NCBI GenBank assembly: GCA_900696645.1
Contig: CAADGV010000032.1
Coordinates: forward strand, 52,716-116,715
Source of the DNA: an uncultured Chlorobiota bacterium
GTDB lineage: Bacteria > Bacteroidota > Ignavibacteria > UBA10030 > UBA6906
DNA length: 64,000 bases
Direction: 5' to 3'
Shown: positions 17,557-27,601 of the stretch, one piece after another
Numbering within the stretch: the stretch's first letter is position 1
How the letters are laid out: the number at the start of each line of letters is the position of its first letter
The notes under the pieces: generated by a model
Told to the model about the DNA's origin: nothing
Database searches by the model: none
What the model saw: the letters and a program-made list of their open reading frames with translations, nothing else
Program-made: the position numbers and the translations under genes

Positions 17557-19449
17557 TTACTCTTCCAACGTCGTCAAATTCCCCGGATCCTGCCCTAACG
17601 CTCTCGCTTTCAATACACGACGCATAATTTTTCCGCTGCGTGTCTTCGGCAGCGAGTCGACGATTTCGATGTGTTCGGGTTTGGCAATCGGGCCGAGTTC
17701 TTTTGAGACGTGTTGGCGAAGGTCCTCCACCAGCGTATCGGTTTTCTGCTGTCCCGCCTTGAGCATTACGTATGCGTGAATTGCGTTGCCTTTTACTTCA
17801 TGCGGCAGGCCAATTGCAGCCGCCTCGGCAATTGCGTGATGGCTCACCAACGCACTTTCAATCTCCGCCGTGCCGAGACGGTAACCCGAGACTTTGATCA
17901 CGTCATCAACGCGACCGATTACCCAATAGTAGCCGTCTTCGTCGCGGCGGGCGGAATCGCCTGTCATGTACATACCGGGATATTTTGACCAGTACTGCTG
18001 CACGTAGCGTTCGGGGTCCTTGTACAGCGTTCGCAGCATTGCAGGCCACGGCGTTTTAATAACGAGGAAGCCCTCTTCGTTCGGCTTCACGGGCTTCCCG
18101 TCTTCGCTGAGAATATCCATTTTGACTCCGGGAAAGGGACGTGTACCGGAGCCCGGTTTCAACGGCACACACGGCATCGGCGTAATCATGAACATGCCAG
18201 TTTCCGTCTGCCACCACGTGTCCATGATGGGGCATCGCCCTTTGCCGATGACACGGTGATACCATTTCCATGCTTCGGGATTGATGGGCTCGCCGACGGA
18301 ACCGAGCAAGCGCAACGACGAAAGATCGTGCCGGTTCGGCCACGCCTCGCCGAAGCGCATCAGTCCGCGAATAGCGGTCGGCGCAGTGTACAAAATGTTA
18401 ATGCCATATTTCTCAATCATCTGCCACCAGCGGTTGGGATACGGATACGTCGGTGCCCCCTCGTACATGAATGATGTTGCGCCGTTCAGCAGCGGACCAT
18501 ACACAATGTAGCTATGTCCCGTGACCCATCCCGGATCGGCGGCACACCAGAAGCGATCTTCTTCATGAATATCAAACACATACTTGAGCGTCGTGTACGT
18601 GCCGACCATATAGCCGCCGTGTGTATGCAGGATTGCCTTCGGTTTCCCTGTCGTGCCGGAAGTGTAGAGCATGTAAAGCGGATCTTCCGCATCCATCACT
18701 TCAATCTGACATCCGCCGTTTGCAATCGGCAGCGCCATCAGCTCGTGATACCACAAATCTCTTCCTTGTTCCATGTTAATCGGCTCGCCGGTTCGCTTCA
18801 CAACGAGTACGCTTTCGATTGTCCCAGCCCGCTGAACTGCTTCATCGGCGATCTGTTTGAGAGGAACAATCTTCCCCCGCTGGTAAGCGCCGTCGCATGT
18901 AATCAACAACTTCGACTGACTATCCTCGATTCTTTCAGCCAACGCCTCAACAGTAAAGCCGCCGTAGACCACGGAATGAACGGCTCCGATGCGTGCCGTT
19001 GCAAGCATCGCAATCGGCAGCTCCGGCACTCTTCCCATATAAATCGTAACACGATCACCTTTTTTTACGCCGAGACTTTTGAGAACATTTGCAAAGCGAC
19101 ATACTTCCCTTCGCAAAGCGAAGTAGGAAAATGATCGGAACTCTCCCTTCTCGCCTTCCCAAAGCAACGCAAGCTTATTGCGGCGGGCTGTTTCGGCGTG
19201 ACGGTCAAGGCAGTTGTACACGATGTTTGTCTTCCCGCCGACAAACCATTGGAAGAAGGGCTTCTTCGAATCATCCAGTACTTTGTCCCAATGCTGAAAC
19301 CAGTGCAGTTCATTAGCCTCTTTTGCCCAGAATCCTTCGAGGTCGCGCTCCGCCTCTTCACGCATCTTGTCCCAGTCTTTTACGTGCGCTTGCCGGATTG
19401 CGTCCTCTGTCGGGTAGAAAACTTCGCCGGAAAGAGTCTTGTCTGCCAT
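17557..19449 (-). CDS. acs: Acetyl-CoA synthetase
   Basis: AMP-forming acetate:CoA ligase of 630 aa, activating acetate via acetyl-AMP. The adenylate motif is [49 protein letters not shown] and the C-terminal [10 protein letters not shown] with catalytic/acetylatable K607 are all intact. Length is as expected for Acs, slightly short at the N-terminus. It lets the cell use acetate as a carbon source. The ATG at 19449 follows a 130-base gap from the epimerase gene. Confidence 0.95.
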   Translation of the reverse strand: MADKTLSGEVFYPTEDAIRQAHVKDWDKMREEAERDLEGFWAKEANELHWFQHWDKVLDDSKKPFFQWFVGGKTNIVYNCLDRHAETARRNKLALLWEGEKGEFRSFSYFALRREVCRFANVLKSLGVKKGDRVTIYMGRVPELPIAMLATARIGAVHSVVYGGFTVEALAERIEDSQSKLLITCDGAYQRGKIVPLKQIADEAVQRAGTIESVLVVKRTGEPINMEQGRDLWYHELMALPIANGGCQIEVMDAEDPLYMLYTSGTTGKPKAILHTHGGYMVGTYTTLKYVFDIHEEDRFWCAADPGWVTGHSYIVYGPLLNGATSFMYEGAPTYPYPNRWWQMIEKYGINILYTAPTAIRGLMRFGEAWPNRHDLSSLRLLGSVGEPINPEAWKWYHRVIGKGRCPIMDTWWQTETGMFMITPMPCVPLKPGSGTRPFPGVKMDILSEDGKPVKPNEEGFLVIKTPWPAMLRTLYKDPERYVQQYWSKYPGMYMTGDSARRDEDGYYWVIGRVDDVIKVSGYRLGTAEIESALVSHHAIAEAAAIGLPHEVKGNAIHAYVMLKAGQQKTDTLVEDLRQHVSKELGPIAKPEHIEIVDSLPKTRSGKIMRRVLKARALGQDPGNLTTLEE

Positions 19450-19579
19450 GGTCCAGTATCCTTGAAATAGTTTGTGAGATGATTTGATTTCGACGGGGGA
19501 TGTTCGACTTATCGCATGTATCCGCGTGAATAATATTGAAAACCGTCAAGAGAGATGCAAGAGGATTGACGATCAAGGA

Positions 19580-20599
19580 TTACTGTTTCGGGCTTACTCC
19601 TATCCCGAATCCTGCCGGCATTATCAACTTACCCTCGTGAATCGTAGCTCCGACAAACGGATCATTCGTAATCAGGGAAGCGCCATCAAGATCGGCATAA
19701 TCCGCAAGTGGCGATAATTGTGTTGCTGCCGAGATTGCGCACGAAGTCTCCGTCATGCAGCCGAGCATTACTCTGAGGTTGAAAGCCCGGGCAAGCAGAA
19801 TCATCTTGTACGCTTCGTGCATGCCGGTACATTTCATGAGTTTGATGTTGATCCCGTCGTAGATTCCCACGGCTTCTCCGATATCGGAAAGGCGGACAAC
19901 GGCTTCATCAGCAATAATGGGCAGCGGACTTCGTTCCTTCAACCAGGCCTGGTCATCGATCATCTCCTTCGGCAGAGGCTGTTCGACAAGCTCGACGCCT
20001 TGGGTTGAAAGCCATTCAATCATCTCCAGTGACTTCTCCTTCTTCTTCCATCCCTGATTGACATCAACCCGCAACGGTTTGTCGGTTACTTCGCGAATCG
20101 TTCTGACAATATCTCTATCGTTCTCACTCCCCAATTTCACCTTAAGAACTTTGAACGTATCAGCCTCCCGCACCTTTTGCCGGAGGATATCGTTGTTACT
20201 CTCAATCCCAATCGTAAACGTCGTAAGAGGTGTGTTCGAAGGGTCAAGTCCCCACGCCTGATACCATGCAAAGCCACCTTTCTTTCCAAGCCAATCATGC
20301 AGCGCAATATCGATTGCCGCCTTTGCTGCATGATTGCCCGAGGCAATAGTATCAATATCCTTCAGAACATCATCAAACGCAGCCGGATATTCATATTTGC
20401 TCAGATCCGTTTGCGAAAGAAATGAAGTTGCTGATTCAAGAGTGTCGCCAAGATATGGGGGCATCGCCGCCTCGCCGTAACCGACAATGCCGTCCTCTTC
20501 AACCTCCACCATCATTGCCGGTGTTGTCGTGCGTGAATACGTCGAGACAGTGAACGTATGACGAAGTTGAAGTGTGTAAGGATGGAATCGCAGTTGCAT
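19580..20599 (-). CDS. Dipeptide epimerase (enolase superfamily, L-Ala-D/L-Glu epimerase type)
   Basis: 339-aa mandelate-racemase/muconate-lactonising-type enzyme. Base lysines lie in LKVKLG (K154/K156) and in the INIKLMK strand (K253). Metal ligands are D179 in DVNQGW, E206 in EQPLP and D231 in IADEAV. The DLD motif (D303/D305) in ADLDGASL is the DxD signature that binds the dipeptide amino group in Ala-Glu epimerases. A role in murein-peptide recycling is likely, with broader dipeptide specificity possible. No murein-recycling partners lie next to it. Confidence 0.85.
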   Translation of the reverse strand: MQLRFHPYTLQLRHTFTVSTYSRTTTPAMMVEVEEDGIVGYGEAAMPPYLGDTLESATSFLSQTDLSKYEYPAAFDDVLKDIDTIASGNHAAKAAIDIALHDWLGKKGGFAWYQAWGLDPSNTPLTTFTIGIESNNDILRQKVREADTFKVLKVKLGSENDRDIVRTIREVTDKPLRVDVNQGWKKKEKSLEMIEWLSTQGVELVEQPLPKEMIDDQAWLKERSPLPIIADEAVVRLSDIGEAVGIYDGINIKLMKCTGMHEAYKMILLARAFNLRVMLGCMTETSCAISAATQLSPLADYADLDGASLITNDPFVGATIHEGKLIMPAGFGIGVSPKQ

Positions 20600-20657
20600 G
20601 CTTGATCAGCGTCCGGGAAGATTCACATTGTTGACAAGCATGTTCATGCATACCTCG

Positions 20658-23600
20658 TCATTTGGCACCGAGCGAAGATGATGGTGATCCCGACTGAAGT
20701 GATTTCACGGCCGACTGCAGTTCCTGAATTTGCTTTTGTTGCTCTTTGATAACGTTGAGCAAATACACGGCGATTTTGTCGTACTTCACGCCTTGAGGAG
20801 TTCCTTCATTGTTATAGAAAACAAGATCGGGCACGACTTTCTCGACCTCTTCGGCAATCAATCCGACATCTTCTTCATTTGTCGATTTCCATTGGAAGCG
20901 AACGGGATTCAAATCAAGCACAGACGAGGGTTCGAGTTGGCGTATGTTCTTTTTGTACCGGATACTGGACGCTGATTGCAGTAAATTCCCTGCACCATCC
21001 ACGGCAACGGGAGCGCCCGTTCCTGTGCTGAGAAGTCGTGCACGAATGCCGCCGTTTACATCGAGTGCCGCTGTCGGGCTCGACGTTCTGATTCCGACAC
21101 TCTGAAACACATTATCAATCAACAGCGTGTTTGAATCTGCAGGGAATGAAACTCTGTTTGCAGAATAATTGAAGCCGACGAAATTCCTGAACAGCCCCGT
21201 TCCATCTTCTCCAAAAATCCAGAAATCCCTGTTTGTCGAGCGTTGCGACAGGACAAACCGGACATTCGATGGTGAGACTGTGCCGGGCCGCTTAACGGTA
21301 ATATCATTTGAATTTGTAGCACTTGTATTCTGAACTACGGTACCCCCTCGTACATCGAGAGCCCCTTCATGAGTTGACGTGCCAATGCCGAGGGAAAGGC
21401 TGGAAATGCCGACCGATACTGCCGGAACAGTGTTGCTCTGCTGGAAAATCATCTGATCCGTAAGATCGTTGTACGCAAGTCCCCACGTTGCAAACGCCGG
21501 TGAATGGGCTGCAACCAAACGCGAGGGATTTGTTGAGCCGGACTCGAAGATGTAAGTCATTGGCACAGTACTGTTCTTGAATCCCAGCGTGTTGGATAAT
21601 GTCAGTTGGGTGTACGGTGTCGTCGTTCCGATACCAAGTCGGGCAAGACTGTTGTTCCAGAACAGATTGCTGTCGCTGAACATGGTGGTGGCTCCGGTCC
21701 AGAATGCCACGCGCCCGTTCACGCCGGTTCCTGTTATTCCGCTGCTGAGGGAGTCGTTACGGGGAGCCCACGCTGTGCCGGTCCATTTCATCACTTGTCC
21801 TGCAGTGGCACCATTTTGCCCGATATCCTGAAAAAGAATCGAGCCATCGGCTATTTTCGCCGATGTCACAGAGCTTGAGGCAAGCTTGAAGCTGTCAACG
21901 CCTGCATTTGCGATTGCAATTGTGCCGGTTGTTGTGATCGGATTTGGTGAGAATGTAAGGCCGCTGGTTCCTGTTGGCGTACCCGGAGTCCCGGCAGCGA
22001 TACCGGTGACTGTTCCGAATCCTCCAACTTCATCATTCCCGGGAATCCATTGAAGTATTTCGTTATCCCATTTCAGCACTTGATTGTGAAACGGCGTTGA
22101 ATCTGCAATTGCCCTATTGAACAATCCTTTGACAACAGGATTAGGATATGTACCGGATAAGTCCCCTCCAGCATTTCCGCTGGGAGGTAGAGTTACCCCT
22201 GCCGCAATTTTTGCCTGCGTGACTGCACCGTTGAGAATTTTGGTAGATGTGACGGCATTCGTTGCAATGACGGGATTGGGGTAGGTTCCGGTCAAATCAC
22301 CACCGGCTGCCCCGCTTGGCGGCAGCGTAACTCCGGCTCCGATTTTCGCCTGCGTAACAGCGCCATCTACAATCTTTGCTGATGTTACTGCATTTGCCGC
22401 AATCGTCGGATTCGGATACGTGCCCGTCAGATCGCCTCCAGCCGCACCGCCCGGAGGCAGAACCACTCCTGCCGCAATCTTTGCTTGCGTGACTGCAGCA
22501 TCTGCAATTTTTGTTGTGCCGACTGCCCCATCGGCGATTTTCGTGTTGGTAACGGCTGCGTTGAGAATCTTTGTAGATGTAACGGCATTTGTAGCAATTA
22601 CCGGATTGGGATATGTTCCTGTCAGATCACCGCCAGCAGTTCCGCTCGGAGGAAGCGTAACGCCCGGACCAATCTTCGCCTGAGTAACAGACGCGTCAAC
22701 AATCTTCAGCGTGCTGACCGAGCCATCCGCGAGTTTCGCTGTTGTAACGGCATTGTTAGCAATGGTTGGATTGGGAAACGTGCCTGTAAGATCGCCACCT
22801 GCTGCGCCGCCCGGCGGCAGAGTCACGCCGGCACCGATCTTCGCTTGAGTCACCGCCCCATCTGCAAGCTTTGCGGTGGTGATCGCATTGCTCGCAACCG
22901 TAGGATTGGGATACGTGCCTGTCAAATCCCCTCCGGCCGCACCGCTCGGAGGCAACGTAACGCCCGCGGCAATTTTTGCTTGTGTCACAGCTCCATCAGC
23001 AATTTTTGTAGTGACGACGGCATTGTCGGTAAGTTGCAGTGTTCCAATCCCCGAATCTCTTACGTTGATGGTCGCCGTCGGGCCTGTCGGGTTGAGAATT
23101 GTCAATGTGTTGTTTGTGTTCTGAATTCCTTGTATTCCGCTCCCTCCGCCACCTGCCGCATCAATGTAGATCGTATCGTTGCTGGTTGTTACTGTCGCCG
23201 AGCCGCGTCCGACAAGGCGAAGTTCATCTCGAACATTATTTATCCCTTTCACTACTTGCCCTGATGCAATTTTCTGGGAAGTGATCGAATTGTTGAGGAT
23301 TCTTGAATTCACGACAGAGTTTACAGCAAGCTTGCTGCTGTCGATTGAACCGGCAGGAATCGGCGGTGCATTTCTGACAAAATCCGATGTATCAGAAAGA
23401 GGCGCCTTGAAGTTTGTTGCAACATCCAACCGCTGAATCGTGCCGTTCAGAATCTTCGCAGAAGTAATCGCATTATCAGGAACAGTTCCCGCAATCCGGG
23501 CGCTGTCGATGGGCGGGAGATTCTTAACGTAATCGGCCGAGTCGGCTTGAGGAGATTTGAAATTTGCGGCAACGTCGATGCGCTGAATTGTTCCGTTCAG

Positions 23601-24227
23601 AATCTTTGCAGAAGTAATCGCATTATCAGGAACAGTTCCTGCAATCCGGGCACTGTCGATTGGCGGAAGATTCTTGACGTAATCCGCCGAGTCGGCTTGA
23701 GGAGATTTGAAATTTGCGGCAACGTCGATGCGCTGAATTGTTCCGTTCAGAATCTTTGCAGAAGTAATCACGTTGTCCGGCACGGTGCCTGCAATGCGGG
23801 CGCTATCGACAGTCTGCTGTGCCGGAGCACTTAGCGCAATGGCAGCCGTGTCTGCTTTGATTGATCGAAAACTGTATGCCGTGGACGCAAGAGGTATTCG
23901 TCTTGATATTTCTGATTCCCCCGCGATCTGAATACTGAGCCATCGCAATCCCGAGAAGAGTGATTCAAAACCCTGTTGCCCTCCCAACCGTGCGGAGAAG
24001 AGACCGCGCCTGAGTTGCAGCGTCTGTTGATTTGTCCAGATAGGAGTTCCTCCCGTGCTATCGACATACAAGCGGAAGGTAAATGTATAATTGCCGTCGG
24101 GCTTTGGCATCCCGGTACTATCGGTGAGGGATCCCTGGTACGAAATGAAGCGCGGCACCTGAGCCTCCGCGACAAACACTCCGGTCCCCGAAAGGAGAAT
24201 CAGCAAAGCAATGGCTGTTGCTTTCAT
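20658..24227 (-). CDS. Large repeat-rich surface protein with C-terminal S74 (endosialidase-type) chaperone domain
   Basis: 1189-aa exported protein. It has a signal peptide (MKATAIALLILLSGTGVFVAEAQ) and an N-terminal beta domain (RFISYQGSLTDSTG...). Three 50-residue repeats (DSARIAGTVPDN...) and six copies of a unit built on VTLPPSGAAGGDLTGTYPNP followed by AVTxAKIxDGAVTQAKI follow. The C-terminus (about 1095-1165) has SIRYKKNIRQLEP...VGLIAEEVEKVVPDLV, the intramolecular chaperone of endosialidase/tail-fibre proteins (Peptidase S74), which trimerises the fibre and normally cuts itself off. A coiled coil (LNVIKEQQKQIQELQ) ends it. There is no T9SS sorting domain. It is probably a trimeric fibre on the surface or released, perhaps adhesive. 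Confidence 0.85.
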   Translation of the reverse strand: MKATAIALLILLSGTGVFVAEAQVPRFISYQGSLTDSTGMPKPDGNYTFTFRLYVDSTGGTPIWTNQQTLQLRRGLFSARLGGQQGFESLFSGLRWLSIQIAGESEISRRIPLASTAYSFRSIKADTAAIALSAPAQQTVDSARIAGTVPDNVITSAKILNGTIQRIDVAANFKSPQADSADYVKNLPPIDSARIAGTVPDNAITSAKILNGTIQRIDVAANFKSPQADSADYVKNLPPIDSARIAGTVPDNAITSAKILNGTIQRLDVATNFKAPLSDTSDFVRNAPPIPAGSIDSSKLAVNSVVNSRILNNSITSQKIASGQVVKGINNVRDELRLVGRGSATVTTSNDTIYIDAAGGGGSGIQGIQNTNNTLTILNPTGPTATINVRDSGIGTLQLTDNAVVTTKIADGAVTQAKIAAGVTLPPSGAAGGDLTGTYPNPTVASNAITTAKLADGAVTQAKIGAGVTLPPGGAAGGDLTGTFPNPTIANNAVTTAKLADGSVSTLKIVDASVTQAKIGPGVTLPPSGTAGGDLTGTYPNPVIATNAVTSTKILNAAVTNTKIADGAVGTTKIADAAVTQAKIAAGVVLPPGGAAGGDLTGTYPNPTIAANAVTSAKIVDGAVTQAKIGAGVTLPPSGAAGGDLTGTYPNPVIATNAVTSTKILNGAVTQAKIAAGVTLPPSGNAGGDLSGTYPNPVVKGLFNRAIADSTPFHNQVLKWDNEILQWIPGNDEVGGFGTVTGIAAGTPGTPTGTSGLTFSPNPITTTGTIAIANAGVDSFKLASSSVTSAKIADGSILFQDIGQNGATAGQVMKWTGTAWAPRNDSLSSGITGTGVNGRVAFWTGATTMFSDSNLFWNNSLARLGIGTTTPYTQLTLSNTLGFKNSTVPMTYIFESGSTNPSRLVAAHSPAFATWGLAYNDLTDQMIFQQSNTVPAVSVGISSLSLGIGTSTHEGALDVRGGTVVQNTSATNSNDITVKRPGTVSPSNVRFVLSQRSTNRDFWIFGEDGTGLFRNFVGFNYSANRVSFPADSNTLLIDNVFQSVGIRTSSPTAALDVNGGIRARLLSTGTGAPVAVDGAGNLLQSASSIRYKKNIRQLEPSSVLDLNPVRFQWKSTNEEDVGLIAEEVEKVVPDLVFYNNEGTPQGVKYDKIAVYLLNVIKEQQKQIQELQSAVKSLQSGSPSSSLGAK
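22137..22990 (-). repeat. Six-copy in-frame repeat of the fibre shaft
   Basis: Approximate limits. Within the S74 protein gene, six units share the core TLPPxGxAGGDLxGTxPNP, with linkers of different lengths made of AVTxAKI blocks. Copies differ at third positions, so the array is old or diversified rather than newly expanded. Confidence 0.8.
23390..23810 (-). repeat. Three near-identical 150-bp tandem repeats in the fibre gene
   Basis: The string CGCTGAAT(T/C)GT recurs at 23431, 23581 and 23731, an exact 150-bp (50-codon) period. The two copies nearest the N-terminus are nearly identical at DNA level and the third has drifted. This points to recent unequal recombination changing shaft length. 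Confidence 0.85.
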
Positions 24228-24369
24228 TGCACACCTTTAAGAAAAATGTTCATAAATAGAAAATGCTTTCGGAAAAGGGGAACGAAGAAGCAGATAAGCA
24301 CTCGCATACGTCAGGCTGACTTCGCCAGCCTCCGAATGCGGTACACTTGTCTCCCCCGCGGCAACACAA

Positions 24370-26166
24370 TCACCGCAATAAGAGGAGTTTTTTGCTTGCC
24401 CGGTATTCACCGGCCCGCAGTTGGTACAGATACACGCCGCTTGCAGCACCGGAACCGCTCTCAGTTACGCCATCCCACACTACACTGTATGTGCCTGTTA
24501 TCTGCTCGCCGCTGACGAGGGTTTTAACCTTCTGCCCGAGCAGATTGTAGATGGAAAGCGAAACATCGCTTCGCTTGTTCAACGCATAGCGGATTGTCGT
24601 GGACGGATTGAACGGATTCGGGAAATTTTGTTCCAACGTATATGCAAGCGGCACAAGCGGGATACCTTCATTGTTCATTTCAGCATATTCCTTCGTTCCG
24701 ATAATCAACTTCAATGAACGGCGGGTGTCACGCAGATTCAGAGAGAACCGGGAATTCAAAACCGGAATCGCATTGAAGTCATCCCTATCTAATACGTAGA
24801 TGTCGAACCTTTCGGGACGCGAGCCGTATTCCGCGAGCTTTACATTCACTCGCCGGTTCGGAATTGTTGATGATATGCTGAGATTCCACTGCTCACCCTC
24901 GCCCGGCAGAGGTTTGAAGTTACTGAGATACGATCTCCCATCTTCAATAGACAGTTGAACAACATCTCCGATTGATGGAGGCTCGCGCTGGTCAAGAATG
25001 TCATCACCCGGCAAAGCCCCCTCTATAAACCCGACGTAGTTGTAAACGTCTTTCAGAGAGGATTGTTCCAACTCTGCCGATATTTGAAGGATGAAGTCAC
25101 TGCGGGACAATGTCTGCTCGTTTTGTTTCGGAACAGAAGGCGACGCTTCAACCGGCGCAACCTGCAGCACAACCTGTTCACCCGATCTGTTCTCGATGAA
25201 GTATCCCTCCCACGGCTCAAGGACGTTCACGTTCGGCACGTACGGACTTTCGCCATCATAGAAGTAGAGATTGCTCACATTGCCGCTGGGTGAAACGCTG
25301 TTCATGCTTACCCTGAATGCAAACGGATTTGCGATTTGGTTCCATCCCGTATCCAACACAATAGATAACGGCAGAAGTGAGGGAACCGATTTCCCGTTGT
25401 CTATCCCGAAACCGTTTGCGGCGTGACTAACAAGCCAGAATGCCTCACCGGGCGTGAAGTGTGCGCGAATGTCCGGGAATTCAACATTTCTGTTGTTCTC
25501 CCAACGGAACAATCTCCACACATTAGGATCATAGCTGCCGAAATCATCCCCTAACACCGAGAGAAGCGACTGGTTCGCCAACTCTACGGGAACAGAAATC
25601 ATTTTGTAAACACGACTTCGGAAGGTTGAAGGGCTCATGAAGGTTTCGATGTTCACCCGTAGAGTGTCCACGCCAAAACCGGGAAACCGGATAGGCCCTT
25701 GGGCGGAAGCAGCGCTGATGTAGTACTCAACACCCCGGATTGTTGTGGCCACCGCCGGAATTGCCGCGGAAAGTGTGTCCCCCACTCTTGCAAGCGCAAT
25801 CCGGCTGAATGTCTGTTCGCCGCCTTTCCGGTAGAACAAACTCTCCGCCGTTGTTTGAAGATGTGCAGGCACAAACATCCTGATTCCAACAGGCCGTCCG
25901 AGCGTTGCAATCTCCGATTGCACCGCAAAGATGAGGCCCGTATTTCCCAGATTGACGTTGTTGACAAAGCCGCTTTCGATACGCGTATTCTGAGCCTCAA
26001 TGTTGCCGATGGTCGGTTCACCGGCGATGCCGATGATGTTCGAGTTGGATGAGGGAAGAATTCCGAAGCCCATGCCGAAGGCGGAAAAATCCACACGGCT
26101 CGCTTGTGCACGTAAAGTAACAGCGGTCAGAACCAACAAGGATGTGATATGCAGGAACCTGTTCAT
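24370..26166 (-). CDS. T9SS-sorted secreted protein of unknown function
   Basis: 598-aa protein with a signal peptide (MNRFLHITSLLVLTAVTLRAQ) and a C-terminal type IX secretion sorting domain of about 90 residues. That domain starts EQNFPNPFNPSTTIRYAL and runs through SLSIYNLLGQKVKTL to ASGVYLYQLRAGEYRASKKLLLLR. The middle has the MISVPVEL...WRLFRWENNRNVEFP...GWNQIANPFAF...PWEGYFIENRS module also present in the giant protein at 27602, so the two are paralogous over about the last 430-540 residues. ATG at 26166 gives a proper signal peptide and follows AAAGG. The product should be attached to, or released from, the cell surface. Confidence 0.85.
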   Translation of the reverse strand: MNRFLHITSLLVLTAVTLRAQASRVDFSAFGMGFGILPSSNSNIIGIAGEPTIGNIEAQNTRIESGFVNNVNLGNTGLIFAVQSEIATLGRPVGIRMFVPAHLQTTAESLFYRKGGEQTFSRIALARVGDTLSAAIPAVATTIRGVEYYISAASAQGPIRFPGFGVDTLRVNIETFMSPSTFRSRVYKMISVPVELANQSLLSVLGDDFGSYDPNVWRLFRWENNRNVEFPDIRAHFTPGEAFWLVSHAANGFGIDNGKSVPSLLPLSIVLDTGWNQIANPFAFRVSMNSVSPSGNVSNLYFYDGESPYVPNVNVLEPWEGYFIENRSGEQVVLQVAPVEASPSVPKQNEQTLSRSDFILQISAELEQSSLKDVYNYVGFIEGALPGDDILDQREPPSIGDVVQLSIEDGRSYLSNFKPLPGEGEQWNLSISSTIPNRRVNVKLAEYGSRPERFDIYVLDRDDFNAIPVLNSRFSLNLRDTRRSLKLIIGTKEYAEMNNEGIPLVPLAYTLEQNFPNPFNPSTTIRYALNKRSDVSLSIYNLLGQKVKTLVSGEQITGTYSVVWDGVTESGSGAASGVYLYQLRAGEYRASKKLLLLR

Positions 26167-26475
26167 TTGAACCTTTCCAGTGTCGCGGTAGCAAGCCACA
26201 AGGGGTGCTGCCGGAAAATGGTAACACACTTCGTTGCTTCTCGTTCTCTAACTAAGAACTGTAATGGCAATCAAATGTTGCCCCCCATCATACGCCTTCA
26301 GCAGTATGCTGATATGTCGTTGCAACCTATTTGTTGCCGGGGAGGCGGATCAAAGGAAGTAGATGAAAACATCGCATATAAAGCAAGACGTTATGGCAAG
26401 TCTTCATCCGATGCGTGTTGCACAGAATGCGAGAATACGGTTTCTCGCGTGTCAATTCCTTACGTGAGGTTTCGT
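26167..26475. other. Gene-free gap of 309 bases
   Basis: No reading frame here looks coding. A 7-bp perfect hairpin (GCGAGAA / TTCTCGC, 26429-26448) lies just after the barrel gene stop on the minus strand and may end the long operon, but no T-run follows it. The rest should hold the promoter of the T9SS gene, though I see no convincing boxes. Confidence 0.5.
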
Positions 26476-27579
26476 TCAGTAACTCAAGACAAGTCCGACG
26501 CCGGCTTCGATGCCGGAAAGAGCCCCGCTTGTGCTGGTCACATTCCCGTACACATACTTTAATCTCAGAGGAAGCGAAATACCGTCGGCAAGAACAAATG
26601 TCGGCTGTACCCCGACTTCAACGAGGGTAAACCCCGAAAATGGTACGGCAGTCGATTCAAAGAACCGGCCTTCAAGCGAGAATTGCGTCGAGAAGTTCTT
26701 GCTGAGCTCCGATGAGTAGGATACAAACAATTCACCCAACGCCGGCTCAAGCCGATCTTTCAGCGGCGTAAGGATTCTTCCGAGAGCAACGTCGGGTTTT
26801 GCCCTCGTCCGGTACGTGCCATGAATGAGCAGTTCATCAAGATCGAAGAATGTCCGGTATTGCAGAACAGACAAAATCTTGTCCCCTGCCGAAAAGAAAT
26901 CGGCATCGTTCAGTTTATCAACGCCGTAATGTGTGTAGATGACATCGCCGGAAAGCGAGGAAGCGTCGCCGATACGGACTTCGAACCCTGCGGTTGCCGA
27001 TACCTCGTCGCCCGGATCGTATTTCCCGAAATTCTGCAGCGGCTCAAATCGCCCACGATACTGGTACGTAAGGCCGAATCCGAGCACAACATCTTCACTC
27101 ATGGGCAATGCCCACAAAACGCCGGGAGACAATCGAACACCCTCACCAAAATGAGGAATCTGGAATCGAAACAGTGTGTTCGCCAAAACGAGCGACGTGC
27201 CGAACTCATCAGCTGTCAGTTCCTTCTTGCCGCTTGGAATCCCGATGCCGAGATTGAACACAAGATTGGCAGATTCAAGATGATACGTTCCGGAAAGTTC
27301 CATATCCGCCACTCCGCCAAGCGATGAAATATCGCCTGAAGTCGAACCGAAAGCTCCCCGCAGCGACACACTCGCCTCCCTGCTGACAGGATAGTAGAGG
27401 GAAACAATCGAGCTCGCTTCAGCAAATGCAACGCTGTCCATTGACCATCGCTGATACAACGGCATCACACTCAACGTCCCCGTCTGACTGATGAGCTGTG
27501 CTTCCCGGTCGGCTCGCGGTTGCGCATTCGATTCAAGCACAAACATGGAAAAGAACAATACGACTATCGTCAGTTTCAT
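26476..27579 (-). CDS. Outer-membrane beta-barrel protein, unknown function
   Basis: 367-aa exported protein with a signal peptide (MKLTIVVLFFSMFVLESNAQ). It then has alternating amphipathic strands typical of 12-16-stranded barrels (YHLESANLVFNLGIGIPSG, VLGFGLTYQYRGRF) and a terminal aromatic (GVGLVLSY) as recognised by BAM. I cannot assign a transport substrate. ATG at 27579 sits at the signal peptide; ATG at 27594 would add five residues. It lies about 20 bases after the giant T9SS gene and is the last gene of the presumed 26-kb operon. Confidence 0.7.
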   Translation of the reverse strand: MKLTIVVLFFSMFVLESNAQPRADREAQLISQTGTLSVMPLYQRWSMDSVAFAEASSIVSLYYPVSREASVSLRGAFGSTSGDISSLGGVADMELSGTYHLESANLVFNLGIGIPSGKKELTADEFGTSLVLANTLFRFQIPHFGEGVRLSPGVLWALPMSEDVVLGFGLTYQYRGRFEPLQNFGKYDPGDEVSATAGFEVRIGDASSLSGDVIYTHYGVDKLNDADFFSAGDKILSVLQYRTFFDLDELLIHGTYRTRAKPDVALGRILTPLKDRLEPALGELFVSYSSELSKNFSTQFSLEGRFFESTAVPFSGFTLVEVGVQPTFVLADGISLPLRLKYVYGNVTSTSGALSGIEAGVGLVLSY

Positions 27580-27601
27580 GAGTAATTTCTCCATAGTCAA
27601 C

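Noticed and set aside
22485..23264. Cys/Arg-rich plus-strand frame of 259 codons
   Set aside because: Antisense to the repeat array of the fibre gene; its own repetition only mirrors that array.
22137..23810. Regular repeats considered as a CRISPR array
   Set aside because: Repeats are in frame, of unequal spacing and translate to one conserved fibre protein; there are no unique spacers and no cas genes in the window.
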